DNA of 64,000 bases from an uncultured Pelagibacteraceae bacterium. GTDB taxonomy: Bacteria > Pseudomonadota > Alphaproteobacteria > Pelagibacterales > Pelagibacteraceae. Both the position numbers and the translations under genes were made by a program. Every line of letters starts with the position of its first letter. Position 1 is the stretch's first letter. Below, piece after piece: positions 12,017-23,675 of the stretch. Where the stretch lies: contig CACDXJ010000001.1 of the NCBI GenBank assembly GCA_902556855.1, positions 1 through 64,000 on the forward strand. The letters run 5' to 3'. Below the pieces are notes generated by a model, which did no database searches, was not told the origin of the DNA, and was given only the letters and a program-made list of their open reading frames with translations.

Positions 12017-12967
12017 GTGAATAAATTTCATATAAAAAAAATATCTGAAATAGATCAAAATAAACTATATAAATTTTATCAGAATTCTTTTAATTACAAA
12101 AATTCCGATCTACACATTTTTAATTGGAGATATAGATTAGGATTTAGAAATTTTGAACCTCTTGTATTGGAGATTGATGACGAAATATGTGGTCATGCTG
12201 GTCTAATAGCAAATGATTTCAAAATTAAAGATGAAATTAAGACTGGAATATGGTTCACAGATTTTTATATAAATAAAAATTATAGATCTTTAGGATACGG
12301 TAAATTGCTTACTCAAGCTTGGATGAAAATTTGTCCAATACAAGTAACAATTTGCAATGAAACTTCTTTGAAAATTTTTAAAAAACTAAGCTGGTCATAT
12401 AATAATAGATTCATAAGAAATTTAAAAATTTCTAATTATTTTAGTCTAATACCAACTTTTAAAAAATCTGATTTAATAAATATTACTACAATAAACTCAA
12501 AAGATTTAATGCTCAGAGAAATAGATAACCATACTATCTCCATATTAGCTAGAGAAAGTGAAAATTTTTTGTCAAAGAAATCATTTGCAATTGTTAGAGA
12601 TGAAAATTGGTTCAAGTGGAGAATTTTAGATTGTCCTTATAAAAAGAATATTTTTATTTTCAATTATAAAGGTACAGATATTATTATAGAAGTAAAATTG
12701 AAATATAAATTTAAAATCCTAAATATTATTTATATTTCAAAACCAATTGAAATAAATTTTTTAGGTCTCTTTTCGAAGTTTATTAAAAAAAATAATATCA
12801 ATTTTATAAGTTATATTTCTAATAATAAAAAATTATTAAATATTAATTTACCCTGGAGTAGAAAATTAAATTTTGCTTTTTACTCTGAAAATTCTTCGAT
12901 CAAAAGTTTAATCGATAGAGACTTTGATGATTTACAATACATTGATAGTGATATCGATTTTATTTAA
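12017..12967 (+). CDS. GNAT-family N-acetyltransferase (GTG start)
   Basis: CGHAGLI, TDFYINKNYRSLGYGKLLTQAWM acetyl-CoA-binding motif. Confidence 0.65.
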   Translation: MNKFHIKKISEIDQNKLYKFYQNSFNYKNSDLHIFNWRYRLGFRNFEPLVLEIDDEICGHAGLIANDFKIKDEIKTGIWFTDFYINKNYRSLGYGKLLTQAWMKICPIQVTICNETSLKIFKKLSWSYNNRFIRNLKISNYFSLIPTFKKSDLINITTINSKDLMLREIDNHTISILARESENFLSKKSFAIVRDENWFKWRILDCPYKKNIFIFNYKGTDIIIEVKLKYKFKILNIIYISKPIEINFLGLFSKFIKKNNINFISYISNNKKLLNINLPWSRKLNFAFYSENSSIKSLIDRDFDDLQYIDSDIDFI

Positions 12968-12968
12968 A

Positions 12969-15041
12969 TTAAGCAGAAGCTTGCTTCATTGATAATTTTA
13001 CTTTTCCTCTATCAAATCCAACAACTTTTACAGAAACTTCGTCGCCTTCTTTTACAACATCAGCAACTTTCGCGACACGCTTATCAGCTAACTCTGAAAT
13101 ATGAACAAGACCATCTTGCTTGCCTAAAAAATTAACGAAAGCTCCAAACTCCATAATTTTTACCACTTTCCCTTTATAAATTTTTCCCATTTCAGGTTTA
13201 GCAATTAAATTTTTTATATATTCAATGGCTTTATTTCTTGATGCTTCGTCAGGTGCTGCTACAGTTACATCTCCATTATCTTTTACATCGACTTTTGCAC
13301 CAGATGTCTCAACAATTTCCCTTATTGTTGCTCCACCTTTTCCAATAACTGTTGCTATATCTTTTTTGTCTACTTTAATCGTTTCCATTTTCGGCGTATG
13401 TTTTGAGAATTCTTTTCTTGAAGTTTTTATAGCTTTATTCATCTCGTTAAGGATATGCTCTCTTCCGCCTTTTGCTTGATCTAAAGCTTTTTCCATAATT
13501 TCAAAAGTTATACCCGTTATTTTAATGTCCATTTGAAGTGAAGTAATACCGTTTTTAGTTCCAGCTACTTTAAAATCCATATCTCCTAAATGATCCTCAT
13601 CTCCTAAAATGTCGGAGAGCACTGAAAATTTATCTCCCTCCTTAATTAAACCCATAGCTATTCCTGCTACTGGTTCTTTGATTGGTACTCCAGCATCCAT
13701 CAATGATAATGACGTACCACAAACCGTTGCCATAGAAGAAGATCCGTTTGACTCTGTAATCTCTGAAACTACTCTTAATGTATAAGGGAAATTTTCTTTT
13801 AAAGGTAAAGATGAATTTATAGCTCTCCATGCCAGTTTACCGTGTCCAATTTCTCTTCTTCCGGTTCCAATTCTTCCACATTCTCCAACAGAAAAAGGTG
13901 GAAAGTTGTAGTGAAGCATAAAATTCGATCTTTGCATTCCATCTAAGCTTTCAAGCCTTTGTTCATCCTCTGTCATTCCAAGTGTAGTTACTACGAGGGC
14001 TTGAGTTTCACCTCTAGTAAAAATAGCGGACCCATGCGTTCTTGGTAAAACTCCTACTTCACACTTAATCTGTCTCACATCAGCTAGTCCTCTTCCATCT
14101 ATTCTCTTCTTATCTTTCAAGATTGCAGTTCTAACGATATCTTTTTCTAAAGATTTAAGTTGGGACATAACTTGATTTTCTGTGATACTTTCATCCGAAG
14201 CAAACATTTCCTTACATTGAGTCTCTACTTCAGAAATAGCGGAAGATCTTTTTTTCTTATCAATTTCTTTAAAAGCACTTCTTAAGTTACTTTCAAATTT
14301 TTCAGCAATTCTCTTTTTGATTTCAGAATGGTCGACCTCCACCACTTCCCATTTGGGTTTACCAGCTTTTTTTGCCAATTTTTCAATCGCCTCAATTATT
14401 GGAACAAACTTTTCATGGCCAAATTTTACAGCATCTAACATTATTTTTTCAGTCAAACCTGATGTTTCAGACTCAACCATTAAAACGGCTTCTTTGGTTC
14501 CTGCAACGACTAGATCTAATTCTGAACCTTTTAATTCCTCAACAGAGGGATTTAATAAAAATTTGCCATCTTTATATCCCACTCTACTCGCTGCTATAGG
14601 CCCTTGAAATGGCAGCCCAGAGACTGCTAATGCAGCTGATGAAGCGATTATAGATAAAACATCTGGTTGATTTTCAGGGTCGTAAGATAAAACTGTTGGA
14701 AGGACTTGTACTTCGTTCATGAATCCAGATGGAAATAATGGTCTAATAGGTCTGTCTATTAATCTAGAGATTAATGTTTCTGCTTCAGTTGGCCTTGCTT
14801 CTCTCTTAAAATATCCACCTGGGATTTTACCAGCTGCATAATATTTTTCTTGATAATTTACTGATAATGGAAAATAGTCTTGATCTTCTGCAACTTTTTT
14901 AGCTCCAACAGCTGTAGCTATTACAACAGTTTCCCCTAGACTCGCGATTATTGCTCCATCAGCTTGACGAGCAACTTTTCCTGTTTCTAAAGTTAATTTT
15001 TTACCATTAACTTCTATTTCTTCCTTATGAATTTTGAACAT
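12969..15041 (-). CDS. pnp: Polyribonucleotide nucleotidyltransferase (PNPase)
   Basis: Two RNase PH domains ([33 protein letters not shown]), KH ([12 protein letters not shown]) and S1 domains. Confidence 0.98.
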   Translation of the reverse strand: MFKIHKEEIEVNGKKLTLETGKVARQADGAIIASLGETVVIATAVGAKKVAEDQDYFPLSVNYQEKYYAAGKIPGGYFKREARPTEAETLISRLIDRPIRPLFPSGFMNEVQVLPTVLSYDPENQPDVLSIIASSAALAVSGLPFQGPIAASRVGYKDGKFLLNPSVEELKGSELDLVVAGTKEAVLMVESETSGLTEKIMLDAVKFGHEKFVPIIEAIEKLAKKAGKPKWEVVEVDHSEIKKRIAEKFESNLRSAFKEIDKKKRSSAISEVETQCKEMFASDESITENQVMSQLKSLEKDIVRTAILKDKKRIDGRGLADVRQIKCEVGVLPRTHGSAIFTRGETQALVVTTLGMTEDEQRLESLDGMQRSNFMLHYNFPPFSVGECGRIGTGRREIGHGKLAWRAINSSLPLKENFPYTLRVVSEITESNGSSSMATVCGTSLSLMDAGVPIKEPVAGIAMGLIKEGDKFSVLSDILGDEDHLGDMDFKVAGTKNGITSLQMDIKITGITFEIMEKALDQAKGGREHILNEMNKAIKTSRKEFSKHTPKMETIKVDKKDIATVIGKGGATIREIVETSGAKVDVKDNGDVTVAAPDEASRNKAIEYIKNLIAKPEMGKIYKGKVVKIMEFGAFVNFLGKQDGLVHISELADKRVAKVADVVKEGDEVSVKVVGFDRGKVKLSMKQASA

Positions 15042-15301
15042 TATTTCCTTAAATTTAATTGTTTAATAACTTTTTGGTAGGACTCAGTATTTTTCTTTTT
15101 TAAATAAGCCAAAAGTTTTTTTCTCTTATTTACAGATTTGTTTAATCCTACTGTAGAATGTTTGTCTTTTTTTGATTTTTTAAAATGTTCTGACAATTTT
15201 GAAATTTTGTCAGTAAGCAAACCAATTTGTATTTCGGTTGAACCTACATCATTTTCGTGAGTGGCTAGTGATTTAATTATATCTTTTTTTTTCTTTATCA
15301 T
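15041..15301 (-). CDS. rpsO: 30S ribosomal protein S15
   Basis: [44 protein letters not shown]. Confidence 0.95.
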   Translation of the reverse strand: MIKKKKDIIKSLATHENDVGSTEIQIGLLTDKISKLSEHFKKSKKDKHSTVGLNKSVNKRKKLLAYLKKKNTESYQKVIKQLNLRK

Positions 15302-15671
15302 AATCTTTATTTTTCTTAATTATCCTCTCAATCTTTTCAGCATATTCAAAAGAGTTATCTTCAACAAATGTGAGTTTAGGAAGAAACTTAATGTCTAGCC
15401 TTTTAGACAGAGCTCTTCTAACAAGATGTGAGTATTCCGTCAAGATCCTAACTGTTTCTTTAGTATTTATACCTCCAAGGGGTATAACATAAACTCTCGC
15501 TGTCTTTAAATCTGGTGTCATCCTGACTTCTGTGACTGTTATTAGTTTTGAGTTAATAGACGGTATTTTAGCCTCATTTCTAATGAAGAGTTCACCTAAA
15601 TTTTGTTTAACTAACTCTCCAACTCTTAACTGTCTTTGACTGAAAGGCCTTTGTGAAATTTGATCACCCAT
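15273..15671 (-). CDS. rbfA: Ribosome-binding factor A
   Basis: SQRQLRVGELVKQNLGELF, ITVTEVRMTPDLKTARVYV, LDIKFLPKLTFVEDNSF. Confidence 0.93.
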   Translation of the reverse strand: MGDQISQRPFSQRQLRVGELVKQNLGELFIRNEAKIPSINSKLITVTEVRMTPDLKTARVYVIPLGGINTKETVRILTEYSHLVRRALSKRLDIKFLPKLTFVEDNSFEYAEKIERIIKKNKDYDKEKKRYN

Positions 15672-17857
15672 TATATTGACCTTTGGATTTTTTCAGCTAG
15701 ATAGGACTCGATTACATCTTTTTCTTTAAAATCAATAAAATCTTTAATGCTTATTCCACATTCAAGACCGGTACCCACTTCCTTCACCTGATTTTTTTCT
15801 CTAAATATCGAGAGTATTTCACCACTATAAACTACTACTCCATCTCTAATAACTCTAGCTTTTGATTTACTTTTTATTTCACCACTTATCACTTTAGATC
15901 CTGCAATTTTTCCAGCGTTAGAAACTTTGAAAATTTTCTGGATTTCTGCGCTTCCTAAAACAGTTTCCTTTATATCCGGTTCCAATAGGCCTGATAAAGA
16001 TTTTTCAATATAATCTAGTGCCTCGTAGATAATATTAAAAAATTTTATATCAATTTTTTGCTCTTCTGCTAATTTTTTTGCTTCACGGTTTGGTTTTACA
16101 TTAAAACCTATTAAAATAGCATTTGAGGCTTTTGCCAAGGATACGTCTGTCTCGTTTATCATGCCTATATCAGATAATATAATTTTCGCCTCAACTTCTT
16201 TATGGCTAATATTATTGATTGCCATTTTTAAAGCTTCACTCGATCCCTGAACATCAGACTTTATTACAATATTTAATTCCTCTTTATTTTTAGTATTTTC
16301 AAATAGAGTTGTTTTATCTTTAACAGTAACTTGTTTATTTTTAATTGTATTATTCTTTCTAAATTCAGCTAAACGTTTAGCCTCCTCCTCATTTTCAGTT
16401 ACTATAAATTCTGCTCCTGCATAAGCAGAACTATTCATTCCTAAAATTTCTACTGGCATAGAAGGAAAGGCCTCGTTTATCACTTTTCCATCGTGGTTTA
16501 TCATGGCTCTTACTTTTCCCCAAGTATCCCCACAAATGAAATGATCACCCCTCTTTAAATTGCCGTTATTAAGTAATATCGTTGAAACTGGTCCTTTGCC
16601 TTTGTCAATTTTTGACTCTATCACTACACCTTTGGCTTTATCAGTGTATGAAGCTTTCAAATCTAACATCTCCGCTTGAAGCAATATACTGTCTTTGAGT
16701 TTATCTAAATTCATTTTTTTTAAAGCAGATACTTCTACAAATAATGTATCACCACTTAAATCTTCCGAGATTAGCTCAAACTGCATCATTTCATTTTTAA
16801 TTTTAGTAATATTTTTTTCTGGAAGGTCGCATTTATTTATTGCTACAATAATTGGAACTTTAGCTGCTTTCGCGTGTTTAATTGCTTCTATGGTTTGTGG
16901 TTTTATTCCATCATCAGCTGCTACTACCAAGACTACAATATCAGTTATTTTTGAGCCTCGAGCTCTCATTTCGGTAAAAGCAGCATGACCTGGCGTATCG
17001 ATGAATGTTATTAATTTTTCTTTACTCGTAGTAACTTGGTAAGCACCAATATGTTGAGTTATACCTCCATGTTCTCCAGAAACAACGTTTGTCTCTCTAA
17101 GCGCATCAAGTAAAGAAGTTTTCCCATGATCCACATGTCCCATAATTGTTACTACCGGAGGTCTAACTTTTACTTCTCCGCTAAATTTTTCTTTAATTTT
17201 ACTTGATGCTACTGACGGCTGATCCTCTAAAATAGGATTATGTCCAAACTCTTTAACAATATATTCCGCAGTATCTTTATCAATATTGTGATTAATTGTA
17301 GCTACAACCTTCATATTGAATAAAAATTTAATAATCTCACTAGATTTTTCTGCCATTCTATTTGATAGCTCTTGTATTGTTATCTGTTCAGGAATTTTCA
17401 CTTCTCTAATAACTTTTTTAAATTCTTTTTTATCTTCTCCTTCAGGTTTATTTTTTTTCTGTTTCAATCTTGCTCTTTTAACTGATGCTAAGCTTCTTTG
17501 TTTTATCTCAATTTCTTCAACATTTAAGGCTCTAGACACTGTTAATTTAAAATCTCTTTTATCTACTGGAGTTTTTAATTTTAATTTACTTTTTCCGACA
17601 GGCTTATTATCTTTTTTAATAAAATCTTTAGTCGCTTGCTGCTCAATAAATTTTCTAGCAAAATTTTTTTTCCTATTTTCTTGAGTTATATCAGTATTAT
17701 TTAATTGATTAGTCCTATTAAAGGATTTATTTGCTTTAAATGGTTTTTTTTTCTCGATTGAAAATGATTTTTTTCCTGATGATGATATTGAAGTAGTATC
17801 AATTTTTTTCTTTAAGCTGGATGAAATAGTAAGTGTCTTTTTTTTGTTTTTATCCAT
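15671..17857 (-). CDS. infB: Translation initiation factor IF-2
   Basis: PPVVTIMGHVDHGKTSLLDALR, FIDTPGHAAFTEMRARGSKITDI. Confidence 0.98.
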   Translation of the reverse strand: MDKNKKKTLTISSSLKKKIDTTSISSSGKKSFSIEKKKPFKANKSFNRTNQLNNTDITQENRKKNFARKFIEQQATKDFIKKDNKPVGKSKLKLKTPVDKRDFKLTVSRALNVEEIEIKQRSLASVKRARLKQKKNKPEGEDKKEFKKVIREVKIPEQITIQELSNRMAEKSSEIIKFLFNMKVVATINHNIDKDTAEYIVKEFGHNPILEDQPSVASSKIKEKFSGEVKVRPPVVTIMGHVDHGKTSLLDALRETNVVSGEHGGITQHIGAYQVTTSKEKLITFIDTPGHAAFTEMRARGSKITDIVVLVVAADDGIKPQTIEAIKHAKAAKVPIIVAINKCDLPEKNITKIKNEMMQFELISEDLSGDTLFVEVSALKKMNLDKLKDSILLQAEMLDLKASYTDKAKGVVIESKIDKGKGPVSTILLNNGNLKRGDHFICGDTWGKVRAMINHDGKVINEAFPSMPVEILGMNSSAYAGAEFIVTENEEEAKRLAEFRKNNTIKNKQVTVKDKTTLFENTKNKEELNIVIKSDVQGSSEALKMAINNISHKEVEAKIILSDIGMINETDVSLAKASNAILIGFNVKPNREAKKLAEEQKIDIKFFNIIYEALDYIEKSLSGLLEPDIKETVLGSAEIQKIFKVSNAGKIAGSKVISGEIKSKSKARVIRDGVVVYSGEILSIFREKNQVKEVGTGLECGISIKDFIDFKEKDVIESYLAEKIQRSI

Positions 17858-17861
17858 AACA

Positions 17862-19412
17862 TTATTTGTAAACTATCTCTCTAGCTGACATAATCAACTC
17901 GTCAGCTTCTTTTCTAGATAGTGAAAACTCCTCTAAGTATCCGTTTATTCTAATTTTTTTGCCTTTAATTTCGTCAAAACCACCGATTAATTCATCTGAT
18001 GAAAGATCGGCAAAATCACTTAACTTCTTAATATTTTTTTGCCCTAATATTACAAGCATACCTTGAGTCATTCCTTTTAAATTTATTAATTTTTCTTCAA
18101 CGCCTAATTCTTTAAGTTTTTGGGCAACTACTTCTTTTTCTTTAATTAAATTTTCTTTAGATCTATCAATTAATTCCTTTGCGGTCTCTTGATCTATAGC
18201 ATCAATTTTTGAAATATCTTCAGGTTGAGATTGAGCTATTTCATCTATCGAAGTAAAACCCTCTGAAACTAGTAGTTGACCCAACGTTTCGTCAACTTCA
18301 AGATTTTTAATTAATGTTTCGGTTCTCTCTTTAAATTCTAACTGTCTTCGTTCAGAGTCTTCGGTGTCTGTTAAAATATCTATTTCAAAATTTGTTAATT
18401 TTGAAGCAAGTCTAACGTTCTGCCCTCTTCTTCCTATCGCTTTGCTTAAATTTTCCTCAGTTAAAATTATATCAATTCTTTTATTTTCTTGATCGATTAA
18501 TACCTTTTGAATTTCAGCTGGCGACAAGGACTCCGAAATTAAAGTTGGAAGATCTTCAGTCCATTTAATAATATCTATCTTCTCTCCGCATAGTTCATTT
18601 ACAATTGTCTGTACTCTGCTTCCTCTCATACCTACACAAGCACCTACTGGGTCGATTGAAGAGTCTTGTGAAAAAACACAAATTTTAGCTCTACTTCCAG
18701 GATCTCTTGCTACCGCTTTAATTTCAATAGTGCCCTCATATATCTCGGGAACCTCTTGAAAGAATAATCTTGCTAAAAATTGAGGATGTGCTCTCGATAA
18801 AAAAATTTGGTGACCCTTAAGTTCTTTTTTGACTTCATAACAGTATGCTTTAACTCTATCGCCAGTTTTAAGTATTTCGCGGGGTATTAATTCGTCTTTT
18901 TTTATAACTCCTTCTGCTCTTCCTAAATCTATTATTACGTTTCCGTATTCCAACCTTTTTATAATTCCACTTAATATTTGACCTTGTTTATCAATAAAAT
19001 CTTCATACTGTCTATTTTTTTCAGCCTCTCTGACTTTACTGCTTATTACCTGTTTAGCGCTTTGAGCGGCGATTCTTCCAAAATCTATTTGGGGTAATTC
19101 TTCATAAATTTTTTCACCTATTTTAATTTCCTTATTATCGGGTTTAATTTTTTTTGCATCATTCAAAGTAATTTCCCTAGCAGGATCTTCTATATTTTCA
19201 ACTATTTCTAGTACTTTTTGTATTTTGATATCACCACTTTCCCTATCAATCAGAACTTCAATATTATTATCATTCCCAAATTTAGTTAAAGCAGCCTTTT
19301 GAATAGCACTTTCCATTGATCCAATTACTAATTCTTTATCTATAGATTTTTCGTTGGCAACTGCTTCTACTATTCTTAATAACTCTAGTTTATCTAAACC
19401 TCGATTTAACAT
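17862..19412 (-). CDS. nusA: Transcription termination/antitermination factor NusA
   Basis: S1 and KH domains (DPVGACVGMRGSRVQTIVNEL, AIGRRGQNVRLASKLT). Track start 19448; MLNRGLDKLELL at 19412 has a clean AGGAG SD. Confidence 0.95.
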   Translation of the reverse strand: MLNRGLDKLELLRIVEAVANEKSIDKELVIGSMESAIQKAALTKFGNDNNIEVLIDRESGDIKIQKVLEIVENIEDPAREITLNDAKKIKPDNKEIKIGEKIYEELPQIDFGRIAAQSAKQVISSKVREAEKNRQYEDFIDKQGQILSGIIKRLEYGNVIIDLGRAEGVIKKDELIPREILKTGDRVKAYCYEVKKELKGHQIFLSRAHPQFLARLFFQEVPEIYEGTIEIKAVARDPGSRAKICVFSQDSSIDPVGACVGMRGSRVQTIVNELCGEKIDIIKWTEDLPTLISESLSPAEIQKVLIDQENKRIDIILTEENLSKAIGRRGQNVRLASKLTNFEIDILTDTEDSERRQLEFKERTETLIKNLEVDETLGQLLVSEGFTSIDEIAQSQPEDISKIDAIDQETAKELIDRSKENLIKEKEVVAQKLKELGVEEKLINLKGMTQGMLVILGQKNIKKLSDFADLSSDELIGGFDEIKGKKIRINGYLEEFSLSRKEADELIMSAREIVYK

Positions 19413-19424
19413 TTTAATGCTCCT

Positions 19425-19450
19425 AAAAAAAAATGGGCTAGTGCCCATTT
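19425..19450 (-). terminator. Intrinsic terminator between metK and nusA
   Basis: On minus strand AAATGGGC-ACTA-GCCCATTT followed by T tract; 8-bp perfect stem with tetraloop. Confidence 0.8.
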
Positions 19451-19503
19451 TGAATTATTTATTATTTAAGTACTTTTAGAAGAAAATTATGGTTTTTTCA
19501 AGA

Positions 19504-20664
19504 TTACAATTTGAATAAGTCTACTTTATCAGTTTTTTCCCAAGAAAATTCACCTTTATTTGTTGGTTTTCTACCAAAGTGTCCGTATGCTGAAGTGATC
19601 TCATAGATAGGGTTGTTAAGGCTTAACAATTCTCTTATTCCCCTAGGTGACAAATCAAAATTATCGTTAATTATCTTTTTTATTTTTTCAACTTTGTTTT
19701 CATCACCCTCTGCTAATTTAATAAAAATTGATAAAGGTTTTGATACGCCAATCGCATAAGCTAATTGTATCAAACATTTTTCTGATGCACCTGATGAAAC
19801 TATATTTTTTGCTAAGTATCTTGAAACGTATGCCGCTGATCTATCTACTTTCGTCGGATCTTTTCCTGAAAAAGCTCCTCCTCCATGAGGCGCTGCCCCA
19901 CCGTATGTATCTACAATAATCTTTCTTCCGGTTAAGCCTGTATCTCCATCTGGACCTCCTATAATAAATTGTCCAGTTGGATTAATATAGATTTCTTTTG
20001 GATCTAAATCGCTTAGATATTTTTCAGGAATAGATTTTTTTATATATGGGATAATTAAACCTTTAACCTTTTCTTGATTAATATCCTTAGAGTGTTGAGT
20101 AGATATAACTATAGAAGTGACTTTGACTGGTTTATTATTCTCATATTTCATTGTTACTTGACTCTTTGAATCAGGTTCAATCTCTTTAAGTTTTCCATTT
20201 TTTCTATCTTCCGCCATTAGTCTTAATATTTTATGAGAAAAATAGATTGGAGCTGGCATAAGATCTTCGGTTTCTTTACAAGCATAACCAAACATTATTC
20301 CTTGATCTCCAGCACCTTCATCTTTGTTATCTTTCGAGTCAACACCCATCGCTATGTCTGCTGATTGTTCGTGAAGATAAGTCTCTATGTTAGCAGTTTT
20401 CCAACTAAACCCTGATTGATCATAGCCAATATCTTTTATACAGTTTCTTACTTTCTCTATAAGTTCTTCTTTTTCAATTTTTGGGCCTCTAGTTTCACCA
20501 GCAAGAACCACCTTGTTAGTTGTAGTCAATGTCTCACAAGCAACTCTTGAAAATGGATCTTTAGATAAATATGAGTCAACTACCATGTCAGATATTCTGT
20601 CGCAGACTTTATCAGGATGCCCTTCCGAAACTGACTCGCTTGTAAATAAATAATTATTAGCCAT
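19504..20664 (-). CDS. metK: S-adenosylmethionine synthetase
   Basis: [55 protein letters not shown] track starts at 20715 but [12 protein letters not shown] begins at 20664. Confidence 0.97.
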   Translation of the reverse strand: MANNYLFTSESVSEGHPDKVCDRISDMVVDSYLSKDPFSRVACETLTTTNKVVLAGETRGPKIEKEELIEKVRNCIKDIGYDQSGFSWKTANIETYLHEQSADIAMGVDSKDNKDEGAGDQGIMFGYACKETEDLMPAPIYFSHKILRLMAEDRKNGKLKEIEPDSKSQVTMKYENNKPVKVTSIVISTQHSKDINQEKVKGLIIPYIKKSIPEKYLSDLDPKEIYINPTGQFIIGGPDGDTGLTGRKIIVDTYGGAAPHGGGAFSGKDPTKVDRSAAYVSRYLAKNIVSSGASEKCLIQLAYAIGVSKPLSIFIKLAEGDENKVEKIKKIINDNFDLSPRGIRELLSLNNPIYEITSAYGHFGRKPTNKGEFSWEKTDKVDLFKL

Positions 20665-22216
20665 TATTTTTTTTGTTAAACTTAAAGATGAAAATATATG
20701 TAAATAAAAGAACAAAAAATATCAAATCATTTTTATTTTTATTTTTTCTTTTTATAAGTGGCACTTCTAGCTCTATATTGCCTGATTCATTTGGGTTTAG
20801 TTTTTTAATTATTTGCCCTTTATTACTTATTATAGCACTTATACCTTTATTAGCTGATCTAGCTAAAAAAGTATTTCGCTCAATCGCTCTATATATACTT
20901 TTTGCAAAGTGTTGATGGGGACCAATTGAATCTCCAAACCATCCATCTTCTGAGATATTAATAATCAAATTTGTTCCTTCACCAGAATTTTGAATTAGTT
21001 TTGGAAAAATTATTTCATAGCAAATTAATGGTAAAATATTTAATTGATCTATTTCTAGATTTTTTTGCTTTTTGCCTACAAGAAATGACCCGTGACCCTC
21101 AGTAATTTTTTTTAACCCAAATTTATTAAATAATTTTTCGAATGGTAGGAATTCTCCAAAAGGAACTAACTTTTGTTTTTTATATTCTTGAATAATATCA
21201 AACTGGTTATTAACAATAATTAAACTATTGTAAATTCCTTCCTGCTCTTTATCTAATCTATTAACGCCAAATAAGATATAATGATCTTTACCAAAATTTC
21301 TTATAAATAATTTTTTTAGTTTTATTAACTCTCCGTAACTATATCCGCTAAAGACACCCTCTGGCCAAATAAAAAGTGTTTTAAGATTTTTTTTAGGGTC
21401 ACTATATCTAATAAGCTTTTCTAATCTTGTTTCTATTTCAGTTTCTGTAAGACCGTATTTTAAATCGAAATTTGGGGAGATAACTTTTATATTAAACTTA
21501 TCATTGAGTGAAATTATATCTTTTTGATTTTGATTGATAGAATAATTTCCATATAAATAAAAAAATATAAAAAATAGGATTAAACAAAAAGAATAAAGAA
21601 TTTTCTTACCTAGTTTAATTTTGAACAAGCAAAATGCAGGAAGTGTAAATATTGAAATTATTATCAAATTGAAAGCGAACAACCCTGATTTATCAAGAAT
21701 TTGAATTAACTCATTAAACCAAGAGAAACTATAAGCCCATAAATTCCAAGGGAAGCCAGTAAAGATTTTAGATCGAATATAGTCGAATAATCCAAGACTT
21801 CCTGAAAAAAGGAATATAGAAACAAAATTTAAATTAAGGAACGGGCCAACTAATAAAATAGGAATAGAAAAAAACAAACTCAAAAATAAAGGAATTACAA
21901 TTAAACCAATCGGTATCAAAAATGTAAAGCTGTCATCAAAAGTTAATGAATTTGTTATCCAATAAATACCGCACAGGAAAAATCCAAATCCAAAAAATGT
22001 ACCAAAAAGGAAAAAATTTTTTTTATAAGGCTTTTTTCTATAAACGCTCTTTGATTTTTTTTTTATATAAACGGTTAAATAAAATAGTAAGGGAAGAATT
22101 AAAAAATTTATAAATGTGTAATTAAATGGCTGAAAAGAGAATACTGTCAAACATCCAAGTATAAATGGAAAAAGGTATAAAGTTAAATAACGTTTATTTA
22201 AATACCTTTCAATCAT
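20657..22216 (-). CDS. lnt: Apolipoprotein N-acyltransferase
   Basis: Multi-TM N-terminus plus nitrilase domain ([40 protein letters not shown]). Confidence 0.93.
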   Translation of the reverse strand: MIERYLNKRYLTLYLFPFILGCLTVFSFQPFNYTFINFLILPLLFYLTVYIKKKSKSVYRKKPYKKNFFLFGTFFGFGFFLCGIYWITNSLTFDDSFTFLIPIGLIVIPLFLSLFFSIPILLVGPFLNLNFVSIFLFSGSLGLFDYIRSKIFTGFPWNLWAYSFSWFNELIQILDKSGLFAFNLIIISIFTLPAFCLFKIKLGKKILYSFCLILFFIFFYLYGNYSINQNQKDIISLNDKFNIKVISPNFDLKYGLTETEIETRLEKLIRYSDPKKNLKTLFIWPEGVFSGYSYGELIKLKKLFIRNFGKDHYILFGVNRLDKEQEGIYNSLIIVNNQFDIIQEYKKQKLVPFGEFLPFEKLFNKFGLKKITEGHGSFLVGKKQKNLEIDQLNILPLICYEIIFPKLIQNSGEGTNLIINISEDGWFGDSIGPHQHFAKSIYRAIERNTFLARSANKGISAIISNKGQIIKKLNPNESGNIELEVPLIKRKNKNKNDLIFFVLLFTYIFIFKFNKKNNG

Positions 22217-22681
22217 CTAATTTAAAAATGATAGAAATTTTTTTTCGACATTAGTCATATTATAGAAATCTTTATCCTTTTTATGATCATAACCGAACAG
22301 ATGAGCGAGCCCGTGTATCCAAAGTTTTATAAACTCAATTCTAAACTTCACTTTATTATTTTTATTTTTGATTTTATTTATATTAATGATTATATCTCCA
22401 AGGTAAACTTCTTTATCTTGTTTTATCTTTTTTTTAAATTCTACTTTATTATAAAATGGAAATGACATAACATCTGTCGAATTATTTTTATTTCTAAATT
22501 TTTTATTTAATTTTTTAATTTCAGAATCACCAGAAAGCAATAGTGTTAAAAAAATAACGTTTTTTTTATATTTTTTAAATTTTTTATTAAAATTTATAAT
22601 TTTTTTTTGTAAGAAATTATTTGGGTTTTTAATATATTTATACCAAACTTTATTATTAGAAATAATATTAACTTTTATCAT
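22217..22681 (-). CDS. ybeY: Endoribonuclease YbeY
   Basis: STDVMSFPF, WIHGLAHLFGYDHKKDKD (HGxLHLxGYDH-like). Confidence 0.92.
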   Translation of the reverse strand: MIKVNIISNNKVWYKYIKNPNNFLQKKIINFNKKFKKYKKNVIFLTLLLSGDSEIKKLNKKFRNKNNSTDVMSFPFYNKVEFKKKIKQDKEVYLGDIIININKIKNKNNKVKFRIEFIKLWIHGLAHLFGYDHKKDKDFYNMTNVEKKFLSFLN

Positions 22682-23672
22682 CAGTGCTTTTTTTTTGATA
22701 AGCGCTAATAATTTTTGAGACTAACGGATGTCTGACCACATCCTTGTGATCAAATTCAATAATTTTAATTTCATTTAAATGTTTCAAAATATTTTTTGAG
22801 TTTACAAGACCAGACTGAGATTTATTTATCAAATCTATTTGTGTCGGATCTCCATTTACTACCAGTTTAGAGTTTTCTCCTATTCTAGTCAGAAACATTT
22901 TAATTTGAGTTTCAGTCGCGTTTTGTGCCTCATCTAATATAGCAAAACAATTTTTTAAAGTTCTACCTCTCATAAATGCTAAAGGTGCAATTTCGATTTC
23001 TCCTGACTCTATCTTTTTATCAATTTTATCCGCTCCAAAGAGCTCGTACAAAGCATCATATAAAGGTCTTAAATATGGATCCACTTTCTCTTTCATATCT
23101 CCTGGTAAAAATCCTAACTTTTCCCCAGCTTCAACTGCTGGTCTTGATAAAATAACTCTATCGATTTTTTTCTCCATCAGCATAGTTACTCCGACAGAGA
23201 CCGCTAAAAAACTTTTTCCTGTTCCAGCAGGTCCAAGGGACATAATTATATCATTTTCTTTTAATGCCTTAATATAATCTGACTGTTTTTCAGATCTAGC
23301 TATTACTGACTTTCTAGGTGTTTTAATTAATTGTTTAAATGACTTAACGTTTGACTCTTCAAGTTCAGTATTTTTTTTCACTGATAAAATTATATCTTCT
23401 TTTTCAATAATTTTAGTTAATAAATATTTATTAGCTAAAAATTTAATAGCCTCACTAAATATGTTTATATTTTCTCCCTCACCTTTGCAAGTAATAGAGT
23501 TTCCCCTAAAAAAAATATTAGTTTTTGACAATTTTGCTAAATTTTTAATGTTTTGATCAAATTGACCTACTATAGACATTAACATTTCATTGTCAGCAAT
23601 TTGTATGTTGAGTGTTTTATTATCAATTCTTTTTAAAATTAAGTTTTGATCTATTTTGCTTATTTCTGACAT
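22668..23672 (-). CDS. phoH: PhoH-family ATPase (YbeZ)
   Basis: SLGPAGTGKSFLAV, RPAVEAGEKLGFLPGDMKEKVDPYLRPLYDAL. Confidence 0.95.
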   Translation of the reverse strand: MSEISKIDQNLILKRIDNKTLNIQIADNEMLMSIVGQFDQNIKNLAKLSKTNIFFRGNSITCKGEGENINIFSEAIKFLANKYLLTKIIEKEDIILSVKKNTELEESNVKSFKQLIKTPRKSVIARSEKQSDYIKALKENDIIMSLGPAGTGKSFLAVSVGVTMLMEKKIDRVILSRPAVEAGEKLGFLPGDMKEKVDPYLRPLYDALYELFGADKIDKKIESGEIEIAPLAFMRGRTLKNCFAILDEAQNATETQIKMFLTRIGENSKLVVNGDPTQIDLINKSQSGLVNSKNILKHLNEIKIIEFDHKDVVRHPLVSKIISAYQKKSTDDKS

Positions 23673-23675
23673 ACG

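Noticed and set aside
14317-14607. Plus-strand 96-aa and 75-aa ORFs inside pnp
   Set aside because: Two mutually overlapping frames opposite a confident pnp CDS; no support.
17316-17684. Plus-strand 122-aa hydrophobic ORF opposite infB
   Set aside because: Reverse complement of the Lys-rich IF-2 linker naturally gives Phe/Leu/Ser-rich translations.
20657-20715. SAM riboswitch upstream of metK
   Set aside because: metK overlaps the lnt 3' end, so there is no leader long enough; no riboswitch-like conserved core seen.
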